The notes below the pieces were generated by a model. It ran no database searches and was not told the origin of the DNA. It saw nothing but the letters and a program-made list of their open reading frames with translations. The translations under genes were made by a program, and so were the position numbers. Below are positions 35,721 to 44,400 of a stretch of 64,000 nucleotides of DNA, one piece after another. Location of the stretch: NCBI GenBank assembly GCA_913774355.1, contig CAJYGB010000016.1, positions 297,158 to 361,157 on the forward strand, read 5' to 3'. The stretch is from an uncultured Chryseobacterium sp. Lineage in GTDB: Bacteria > Bacteroidota > Bacteroidia > Flavobacteriales > Weeksellaceae. Each line of letters begins with the position of its first letter. Position 1 is the first letter of the stretch.

Positions 35721-36047
35721 TTACTTAGACTTTTTCTTTTTGGTTTTCTTTTCTTCCTGTATAGTGATGGTAGATTTGGTGGTATCTGCTGCAATTCCTG
35801 TATTCGCATCCGTATTTGTTGAATTGCTAGCCCCGTAAGCCTCTACCGTAGCAGTCGCTGCGGTGTTTTGATTCAAAGTAGATTGTGAAGAAGCCGTGCC
35901 CGAGTTTGAAGTCGTCTGGGAATTCTGCTGCAGCTGCCCGGTCTGCTGGTTCGCGGATGTCTGCGTTTGGTTTTGCGTTGTTGTTTCCGTCTGGGCTGAT
36001 ACGATTCCGGCAATGGCAAGTGCTGCCGTTAAAACTAATTTTTTCAT
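35721..36047 (-). CDS. Small secreted Gln/Thr/Ser-rich protein with basic tail
   Basis: A 108-aa protein with a signal peptide (MKKLVLTAALAIAGIVSAQ), a Gln/Thr/Asn/Ser-rich middle of low complexity, and a lysine-rich C-terminus (EEKKTKKKKSK). It resembles its neighbour at 35285 in layout, suggesting divergent paralogues or similar disordered envelope proteins. No family is recognised. Confidence 0.6.
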   Translation of the reverse strand: MKKLVLTAALAIAGIVSAQTETTTQNQTQTSANQQTGQLQQNSQTTSNSGTASSQSTLNQNTAATATVEAYGASNSTNTDANTGIAADTTKSTITIQEEKKTKKKKSK

Positions 36048-36163
36048 GATGTAATATTTTAAATGGTTGTTTAATTAAAACGAAGCCATTATATAGGATA
36101 TTATATCAGAATCTCTTATTTAACGCACTTTATCATTATTTAAGACAGTTTTAGAACTGGAGT

Positions 36164-36652
36164 TTATTTTGCTAAATTCTTCATAATTCTCTCTACAAAT
36201 TCATACGCGGCAGGGCAAATGATGGTATTTTTAATCATCAGGTTATTGATCTGGTAAATCTTTTTTCTGTCGGTATGCGGGTATTCTCTACAGGCTTTCG
36301 GACGTACATCGTAAATGGAGCAGGTATTGTCGTCATTCAGGAAAAAACAGGGAAGGTTCTGTAAAACCTTATCGTTGTCCTCATCTACCCGGAGGAATTT
36401 GGCTTCAAAATCGGCAGGCTTCATCCGGAGATGTCTGGCAATCCGTTCAATATCTTTTTCCGTGTAAAGTGGTCCCGTTGTTTTACAGCAGTTGGCGCAT
36501 TGCAGGCAGTCGATGCGTTCAAATACCTCATCATGGGTTTCCTGAACGACATAGTCGAGGTTTTTAGGCGGTTTCTTTTTCAGTCCGTCAAGAAATTTTT
36601 TATGCTCCTTCTGTTTCTGTAAAGCCTGCTTTTTGTAGAATTCCAAATCCAT
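36164..36652 (-). CDS. YkgJ-family cysteine-cluster protein
   Basis: A 162-aa protein with the CxxCxxCC-type cluster: CLQCANCCKTTGP (about residues 50-62), then CFFLNDDNTCSIYDVRPKAC (about 100-119) and a last Cys in TIICPAAYEF. These match the YkgJ/UPF0153 family, thought to bind a zinc or Fe-S centre; the function is unknown. It starts 6 bp after the channel gene ends, so the two are probably an operon. Confidence 0.88.
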   Translation of the reverse strand: MDLEFYKKQALQKQKEHKKFLDGLKKKPPKNLDYVVQETHDEVFERIDCLQCANCCKTTGPLYTEKDIERIARHLRMKPADFEAKFLRVDEDNDKVLQNLPCFFLNDDNTCSIYDVRPKACREYPHTDRKKIYQINNLMIKNTIICPAAYEFVERIMKNLAK

Positions 36653-36658
36653 TTATTC

Positions 36659-37624
36659 TTATTTCTCTGCCAGTACGGGAAGTTCTGCTTTTTGATAATC
36701 ATTAATTTTATCCAGATCCAGAATTGTAGACAGATTCTGCTTATCCGGATAGTACATCGGAACAAATTTAGCCCCATATATGATCTCGCGGCTCACATAG
36801 GACGTCCTTTGAACCACCGTATTCGAAAATACTTCGTCAAATGCCCGGATATGAACAATAATTTCAATAGCCGTATTCTTAAAATCGTCCTCCGAAAATC
36901 CGTTAAATGGCGAATCTTCGTCGATCACATGTACAATGGTCCAGTTCAGCGCCAGGGTATTGATCCTGCTTAATTGTGTTTTCAGCTGGTAGAATTTACT
37001 CTTCGGCGCACCGTTTTCTATCACTTCAATGGCTGTCGTAACAATTACGTCAGCATCCGTCAGGGCGTTATTCTTATAAGGAGCCAGCCGGAACATCAGT
37101 GCTGAACCCTCTTTAAAAGGGGCAATAACCGCAATATCGGAAAACTTAAGATAAGCTCTCGGCCTGGAAAACCTTCCGTAAAAAAGACCCGTTGCAATGG
37201 CAAAGGTAAGCAATCCCAGAAAAGCCTCAAAAGTGGCCACCAGGCTCGCGGTAAATCCGACGGGTGCAATTCTTCCGTAACCGACGGTCGTAAAGGTCTG
37301 CGAACTGAAGAAAAAGACATCGATAAATTCATTCATCGGATTGCTTTTGTCGATTCCCGTCAGATGTTCTACCCCGATGAGGTAATAAATGAAGGCAAAG
37401 AAAATATTCACCAGAATGTAGGCAATCACCAGATAGGAAAGAAACTGGAAGGTGGATAAATCCAGCATCGTGTGATACCAGCTGAACCGGTTGAGGATAT
37501 TTACCCCTTTCCGGCTGACATTCGGGAGGCCGTCCTTATTAATGAATCTTCCCGAAGCGTTATCGCCAAATCCGCTGTTTTCCGTATTCTTCTGCTGGAT
37601 TTTTTCTTTAAATCCTCTGGCCAT
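36659..37624 (-). CDS. Inward-rectifier (Kir-type) potassium channel
   Basis: A 321-aa channel with two membrane helices (about residues 60-85 and 130-155) flanking a selectivity filter TTVGYGRIAP (about 112-121). The cytoplasmic C-terminal immunoglobulin-like domain (about 155-300) contains MFRLAPYKNNALTDADVIVT, a typical bacterial Kir (KirBac) block. It conducts potassium, gating unknown. It is divergent from the fibre gene across 505 bp. Confidence 0.93.
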   Translation of the reverse strand: MARGFKEKIQQKNTENSGFGDNASGRFINKDGLPNVSRKGVNILNRFSWYHTMLDLSTFQFLSYLVIAYILVNIFFAFIYYLIGVEHLTGIDKSNPMNEFIDVFFFSSQTFTTVGYGRIAPVGFTASLVATFEAFLGLLTFAIATGLFYGRFSRPRAYLKFSDIAVIAPFKEGSALMFRLAPYKNNALTDADVIVTTAIEVIENGAPKSKFYQLKTQLSRINTLALNWTIVHVIDEDSPFNGFSEDDFKNTAIEIIVHIRAFDEVFSNTVVQRTSYVSREIIYGAKFVPMYYPDKQNLSTILDLDKINDYQKAELPVLAEK

Positions 37625-38129
37625 CGGTGGTAATGTTATTTATTTGATTTTTACTAAAAACCGTCGTTTCAGATTCAGTTTTTTTTCTTCGATCGACATG
37701 CAAAGATAAAACTTTGTCAGGATGAATTTTTATAAAAAACGATTTAATAATTTCAGGATTATCACGGGTTGAGTTTTTAGAGTTATATCATAATCAGCGA
37801 TTTGAATTTTCTATAAATATCCCTGTAATTTGAAATATAGATAAGGTTTATGTGGTAAAACCGGATAATAATTAAAAAAAGGTCATTTTAATTATTTGAG
37901 ATAAATAAAAAATCAACATTTTTTTAAATAATTTTTTTATACGTCGAGTTTTGGCGTTGTGCCGTTAGATATTTGCATAAAAGAAAGAGAAATGCAGATA
38001 AAAGGCAAAATTTAAGGTGGACATCCGTTAGCCGGACACCACCCTAAAAAATAAGGCTAAAACCGGAAGTATTCTACTAAAAAGAACTTCCCACTTTAAT
38101 CTTAAAAACCAAAACAAAAATAAGAAAAA
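37625..38129. other. Upstream region of the fibre gene with promoter-proximal block and leader
   Basis: No gene. It divides into a 300-bp A/T-rich part and, from about 37925, the first copy of a block found again before the 1493-aa gene: CGTCGAGTTTTG (37942-37953) followed by GATATTTGC, a gap, and the leader described separately. Confidence 0.6.
38011..38129 (+). promoter_or_regulatory. Leader element, copy 1
   Basis: A roughly 115-nt 5' leader ending at the ATG of the fibre gene. A GGTGG/CCACC stem (38016-38020 with 38039-38043) encloses TCCG/CGGA. It is followed by TAAAAAATA, GGCT, CGGAA, TAAAAAG and, just before the start, CTTTAATCTTAAAAACCAAA. The same order of blocks precedes the 1493-aa gene. 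This similarity in untranslated sequence suggests common regulation, possibly at RNA level. No known riboswitch was recognised. Confidence 0.6.
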
Positions 38130-41100
38130 ATGTCAACAAATGAAAATATGCCCATCTCTGGGCAATTCTGGGACTGGATGCAGTCGTACTGGCATACTAA
38201 CAGAAGTTTTCCGCCTGCCCATCCGGACTGGCGGAAAAAGGCCGATCTGGTAAACGGAAAAGTTCCGGCCGGCCAGCTTCCCAGCTATGTGGATGATGTA
38301 CTGGAATTCAATGCCTACACGGATTTACCAAAACCTGGAGAGAAAGGAAAAATATATATTACGACAACGGACAACAAACAGTTCCGGTGGGGCGGCTCGG
38401 CTTATATTGAGATCAGTTCCGACGAAAATGTAATGACGCTCAGCACAGAACAGTCTGTAAGCGGCAGAAAATATTTTGTAACCTCCAATGGAAATGATAT
38501 TCTTAATCAGAAGTTCTGGCTAAGGTCATTTGACGGATCCAATCCTGCTGCTGTTTATTACAAAGACGGATACGGTTCCGGTGCATTGGGTTTTGACGGT
38601 GATGAGTTCCGTTTAACCAATATAGGAACCAGTGCTTCTGCTTATTTAAATACAAAAGGGATTAAGAAGGATGGTTCAAATAATGATTATGTTCTGACCG
38701 GAGGAGGTGGACATACTTTAAAAAATGATTTGGGAACATCACACACACATCAAATTTTATTTTCTTCGGATACAGGTGATTTGGATGCCAATTCTTTATT
38801 AAAAGATTATAAATTAACATTCAACCAGAGAGTAGAACGGGGTTCTACGAATATGTTTCCTATGATTGACAATGCCAATGCTGTTTTGAGCATTGCTTCT
38901 CATCCGGGAGGTTATGGAGGTCAATTAGGTTTTAATGATAATGGACAAGTTTTTTTCAGAGGAGTTAGTGCTGGAAATTATGGAACGTGGTCTCAATTTG
39001 CATTTAAAGGTTGGGTAGAGAATCAATACCTTCCTTTTACGGGTGGATCTTTATCAGGAGACTTATCATTAAAAGTTTTAAAATCTGACGTTTTAGACGG
39101 ATCCCAGATTATCAATGCAGGAAATAAGAACCAACTTTATTTTGGTAACCCTACAGTAGATACGGTTTATCATGAATCGGGAAACAACCATATTTTTTCC
39201 AATAAAGGGAATACAAGTTTTACAATAGACTATAATGGAAATGTAACAGCGAAAAATGCAGTCAACGCAGGAAATGATTCTGAAATCGGAGGAAGAATAT
39301 TTGGGAAAAGGGCTGTGATTGATACTCTGGATTTAGATGAATCCAAATATTATCCGGTTACTATCCAATGTAACAGCAGTTATCCTTCTACCATTAAAGT
39401 ATATAGAACTTTGGATGCTTCAATGGGAGTTCCGTCTTATTCCACACACGGTGGAGGATTCTGGTGCTATTATGAATTTCAAGTCTATGGGAACGGTTGG
39501 GGTACGAATCCACTTAAAGCAACTTGCAATTATGAGGACGAATCCTGGGTGAATGATAATATTAAGGTTATTGGCTATGATCATATGGGACGATCATCGA
39601 ATGTGGTGATTTATGTCAGGGGAGGTTCCAAGTATTGGTTTGATATTAACAATACATCTGCTCCATCGCTTCACACATCACCTTTTAGTATCTATGACGA
39701 GACTGTAGAACCTACAAAATCAAGAATCTGGAGCGGAGGTATTTTGACAAATGCAAAGACAAAAGATATTCAGAATGCTATTTCAGGCTTAAATTTCAAC
39801 CTTAACAATTATATCAGGAGGACTGATTATAAAGATTCAATCTTTTTAAATGATATTGGAATTATAAATTTAAATGATTTATTAGAAACGGGTTTTTTTA
39901 AAGGAAATAATCTGGTAAATGCTCCAATAAATAGTAAAGAATGGTTTTTCATAACCAGTGAATATCATTACATGGGTTGGTGTAGTCAACAAGCTACTTC
40001 GTATGGAACAGGATCAGTAAAAGAAGGTAAAACTTTTAAAAGATCTCTTATTGGCGGAACAACTTGGACCGATTGGAAAGAGGTAGCTACAACAAATCAA
40101 TTAGACAGCTATATTCCATTAACAGGAACAAATAATTTTTCAGGAGCCATAATAAACTCTAATGGAAGTATGTCAATAGGAAGTTCTCCCGAATATAATG
40201 CACAATTATATTTAAATGACAGTAACAATCCTATTTTTCCAGGACAGAATTTCCAAGTGATTGCTAATATAGATGATGGATTCAACACTAGTTCTTACAT
40301 TTCAATTAAACAATATACTAGTTTGGCATCTAATATAAACGGAGTTTATATATCTACTGCAAATGGAGATGATGCTACAAATTATTCATTTACGTCAAAT
40401 GGTATAATTTCGCAATATAAATTCCCTACACAAGATGGTAACTATGTACAGAGAAAATATGTAACTGATAATTTTGTTACCCCTGCTTATGGGGGTGCAA
40501 ATTATTTTAATCAAATTGCTGTTGATTATACTGGTTATACTGGAGCGAGTTATGATTTAAATACCTTATCTCAAACAGGGTTTTATAATATTGGCTTTGG
40601 AACTCTTAATGATGCTGGAACTTACTCTAATAATGGTGGTGCTAGAGCATTATTGCATTTTCAAGCTGAAAATCCATGGACAGCAATGCAAATTCAAACA
40701 CATAGATATAAAGGAAATCTTATATCAAGGTCTAAGGCTGATGAGGTATGGAGTACTTGGGTAAGACATTGGGGAGACAATGATTTCACGGCTGCGGATG
40801 TATCAAAATGGAACAACACCCTCAGCAAATCATCTGCCTCGGAAGAAGTCATCCTGGAAGATGATACCCTAACCATTCAGCCTGACGAATTCTCATTGGA
40901 AGGAAGTGGTGCTTATGATATCGGCAGCAGAAAGAAACTGGTGCACGTTCTGTTCAGGGAAGGAGAGGAGCTGAATATCAGGGAGCCGCTGAGAAGGCAG
41001 ACCATCGTCGTTTTCAACTTCAGCAAAGACCGGATCAACCTGAATATTGATGGGTTAAGGCCTTATCCTTTATCTCCCGGAATGCAGGTAACCTTGTATA

Positions 41101-41159
41101 TCAGTGATGAAAGGGAAGTATTGCTATACAATGAAACCGGCTTTAAAAAATTACAGTAA
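38130..41159 (+). CDS. Phage-tail-fibre-like protein with pyocin-knob-like repeats
   Basis: A 1009-aa protein with no signal peptide. The N-terminus contains a tail-fibre motif (KVPAGQLPSYVDDVLEFNAY then GEKGKIYITTTDNKQFRWGG, about residues 50-90). Two pyocin-knob-like blocks lie at about residues 580-655 (LLETGFFKGNN ... TTWTDWKEV) and 805-890 (LSQTGFYNIGF ... EVWSTWVRHWG). The C-terminus is a compact beta domain (PLSPGMQVTLYISDEREVLL). By eye, the central ~2 kb (38.7-40.8 kb) is more A/T-rich than both ends, as in recombining receptor-binding proteins. There are no capsid, tail-tube or integrase genes nearby, so it is not part of a visible prophage. Role as an adhesin or toxin-delivery fibre is inference. 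Confidence 0.65.
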   Translation: MSTNENMPISGQFWDWMQSYWHTNRSFPPAHPDWRKKADLVNGKVPAGQLPSYVDDVLEFNAYTDLPKPGEKGKIYITTTDNKQFRWGGSAYIEISSDENVMTLSTEQSVSGRKYFVTSNGNDILNQKFWLRSFDGSNPAAVYYKDGYGSGALGFDGDEFRLTNIGTSASAYLNTKGIKKDGSNNDYVLTGGGGHTLKNDLGTSHTHQILFSSDTGDLDANSLLKDYKLTFNQRVERGSTNMFPMIDNANAVLSIASHPGGYGGQLGFNDNGQVFFRGVSAGNYGTWSQFAFKGWVENQYLPFTGGSLSGDLSLKVLKSDVLDGSQIINAGNKNQLYFGNPTVDTVYHESGNNHIFSNKGNTSFTIDYNGNVTAKNAVNAGNDSEIGGRIFGKRAVIDTLDLDESKYYPVTIQCNSSYPSTIKVYRTLDASMGVPSYSTHGGGFWCYYEFQVYGNGWGTNPLKATCNYEDESWVNDNIKVIGYDHMGRSSNVVIYVRGGSKYWFDINNTSAPSLHTSPFSIYDETVEPTKSRIWSGGILTNAKTKDIQNAISGLNFNLNNYIRRTDYKDSIFLNDIGIINLNDLLETGFFKGNNLVNAPINSKEWFFITSEYHYMGWCSQQATSYGTGSVKEGKTFKRSLIGGTTWTDWKEVATTNQLDSYIPLTGTNNFSGAIINSNGSMSIGSSPEYNAQLYLNDSNNPIFPGQNFQVIANIDDGFNTSSYISIKQYTSLASNINGVYISTANGDDATNYSFTSNGIISQYKFPTQDGNYVQRKYVTDNFVTPAYGGANYFNQIAVDYTGYTGASYDLNTLSQTGFYNIGFGTLNDAGTYSNNGGARALLHFQAENPWTAMQIQTHRYKGNLISRSKADEVWSTWVRHWGDNDFTAADVSKWNNTLSKSSASEEVILEDDTLTIQPDEFSLEGSGAYDIGSRKKLVHVLFREGEELNIREPLRRQTIVVFNFSKDRINLNIDGLRPYPLSPGMQVTLYISDEREVLLYNETGFKKLQ

Positions 41160-41467
41160 TTTATAAAATAATTTTTTATTGCGTCGAGTTTTGTCGCCGG
41201 TGCGGAATATCTTTGTTTCAGGAGTAAGAAACACATAGCCTATTCATTACTATTTTTTGAACTTTTAAAATTCAGTATCCAAAAATGCCGGACAGCCCGA
41301 AGTATGTTCAAAAATTAATAAAAACAGATTGACAATGAAAAGAAAAATTAAGAAGGACGGTGGATAGCAGGGCCGTGAACCACCTTAAAAAATAGAGGCT
41401 GCAAAACAGGAACCGATCCTATTAAAAAGGACTTTTCCAACTTTAATCTTAAAAACCAAAAATTAAA
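41160..41467 (+). promoter_or_regulatory. Promoter-proximal block and leader element, copy 2
   Basis: A 308-bp gap. CGTCGAGTTTTG (near 41181-41192) followed by TATCTTTG (a perfect -7 box) mirrors the block upstream of the fibre gene. The leader has GGTGG/CCACC (41359-41363 with 41380-41384), then TAAAAAATA, GGCT, GGAA, TAAAAAGGACTT and the same final CTTTAATCTTAAAAACCAAA before ATG 41468. Each large gene therefore appears to have its own promoter and the same type of RNA leader. Confidence 0.6.
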
Positions 41468-44400
41468 ATGTCTACAACAGATTTAAATACAAACAACAGC
41501 GCACAGACCCTGTTCAGATTTGCTACCATGAGAAATCCTGAACTGTCTGATCCTAAAAACATAAAAAGACGATTTATCTTCAGGGATTATACTACTCAAA
41601 AAGGAAAGTTTGATCCGAAAGTGGAAGCCGGAGAATCTTTACAAAAGATTTTACAGAATCCGAGTAGTATTACCGGATTTACGGTACTTACTGAAGAAGA
41701 TCTGAAAAGCGGCTATGCCCCTTTTTATGAGTATGCGGTATGGGTAGCCAGAAATAAAGCGACCGCCACAAAAGAAGAATTTGATAAAAAGATCAAAGCC
41801 TGCAAAACAGCTAACGGAATTCCTACGGTAGATTACAGAATCTGGGACAATCTGGTCTATCAGGTCGTTACCCAAAAGGAATTTTATGCAAAGGAACTGA
41901 TCATGCAGATCCTGCATCTTCATCATATACTTTCGGTATACGATTTTACGGAAGAAGCTTATCAGGATGTGGTAAAGGCCAAAGTCGTGTTGCCGAAGGA
42001 GCTTTTCAAAGTACAGGGCTCGTCCGGATCATCTTCAGGTTCATCGTCAACATCTAAAAATGTGATGTATGATGAAAAGAGCATGAAAGTGGCCGAAGCA
42101 GGACTACTGCTGGATCAGAATCAAAACCTGTCGGCGGCCTTGAAAAAATTACAGGATAATTATAAGAAACAATACGACAGTGCTTACAATACTTCCTTTG
42201 CCAGCTATCAGGCCAGAGTAAAACCTCTTCAGAAGCAGCTTCAGAAAGAGGTGTCAGTGGCGGATAATAAAAAGCAGATCCTTGAGAACAGAATCAATTA
42301 TCTTACACAGCTAAGTGTTGCAGATCCTGAGAAATTTTATGCCAACAGCGAACTGGATATGGAACTTCATCGCATCAAGGATGAGATTTTAAATATTCCT
42401 TCCAGCGAAGTGGAAATTCCAGAGTTCAGTTTCAGCTTTGATCCTGAGATTAATACGTCTGCTTTGGAAAGATCGCTGGAAAATGAGGAGAAAAATGCAT
42501 TATACAAAATTTTTGGAGCCTCAAGCCTATCTTCGGCATTATCGGGAATTACTTCGTATGATGAAATTAATCAGGCAATTGCTCAAAACAACCAGTCTTT
42601 GCAAAATACCATACTCAATAATACCGTTCTGAATCAGGAAACTTTTGCAACGGTAGGAGGAGTAGTGGTTCCAATTGCTGATTCCACATCGGGAGATATC
42701 CCTTTCAGCGTCAAAACATTTGCGCGGAACGCTTCGGAATTGAGTATTTTGGTAGCCGTAAACAATTACAGCCATAGTATTCTGTCAGGAACCTATAAAG
42801 CACTGATCAACGGAAACGAAATTACTTCTTCAAGCGTTTCCAAAAGTGCAGGCGGAGCAAATATCCTTTTTGATATTAATCCGAGGATTTTAGGTTCGCA
42901 AACCGTAAGCGTGGAGCTCTTTAATGTACAGGGAAATGTTGCTCTTTCGGACGGCAAGCAGTACAGGTTTAATGTTACTTTAAATGTTGATCCTGCCAGT
43001 ATTGATCCTTTAATCAAGCAGCCTGTTTTTAGAGGAAGTTCGGTATTTACATTAAAAAGTACGACGGAAGCAACAACAAACACCTGTCTGCCCGTAGCTT
43101 TGAGAACAAGATCTTTCCGTAGTTACAATGACAAGTGGTTGCTAAGCATGACCCCGCTGGACACGACCGATTTATTCTCTTTCGTAACGGCCACCTTTAA
43201 GGTATTGGATAATAACGGAAACACCGTACAATCTTCCACTGAACTGAAAGTGATTGACGGAGGCGATTATTTATCTTTATTTACCGATGGCGTGGTTCCT
43301 AAACTTCAGATTACCGATGCGATCAAAGCCGGCCTTCAGTTTGAAGGAGAGTTCACGTTGAGTAACGGTAAAGTATATACCTGTAAAATTCCGATGACTC
43401 CGAATACCGCAGCCGGACTTGATGATTTTACAAAAACATACAACTTGTCCGGCGACGGAAGATTGTGCCTGAAACAGTCTAATAACAACAATGATAGTAA
43501 TCCTATTACAGTTACAGATGGAGATGTTTTCATCCCTTCAGGTTTCGGGATGAAAAATATCGGAATAACGGATTATAAGAGAGTAGAGCAAAGTACCTAT
43601 TGCTATGTGGAAGGAGAAGTAGCCCATATTGAGAACATTATGGCCAGGGAGTATAAAGAAAGATCAACCAGAAGACTGAAACGAAGTGAATCCCAAACCA
43701 CCAAATCTTCCGAATCCGAAAAAGAGAAACTGACCGATACCACTTCTACCGAAAGGCATGAAATGCAAAGTGAGGTTGCTAAAATTCTTCAGGAATCCAA
43801 AGATTTTGCTGCAAATGCAGGATTTAATGCCAGTTGGGGAGCGATGGATAATAAATTTGGTTTAAGTGCGAATGCAAGCTATGCCACCCACAATTCCAAA
43901 GAAGAAAGTAACCGTCAGGCAGTGACTGAAGCGAAGGATATTACTGCAAGAGCATTGGACCGGATCGTTACCAAGGTAAAAGAAGAGCGTATTGATAAAA
44001 TCCTGGAAGAGTTTGAAGAAAACAACAAGCATGGTTTCGACAATACCAAAGGAAGCAGCCACGTGGTAGGCGTTTACCGTTGGGTGGATAAAGTGGTGAA
44101 AAACCAGATCTACAACTACGGCAAGCGGATGATGTTTGAATTTATGATTCCGGAACCTGCTAAAATCCATAGGCTGGGAATGGAGGTTGTCAACACAACG
44201 GAAAATAAGCTGGTAAAGCCTGTTAACCCACGTGAAGCTTCTATTCATAAAATGGAGAATTTCGCAGACTTAAATAATGAAATTACTTTAAGATATTGGT
44301 TAGGATATTATAATGTTGAAGCTGATGAAAAGCCTTTGGACTCTTTCTCCATTGGAAAATCTTTGAATGGACAAACTGGTAAAGATATATCAGAAATTGA

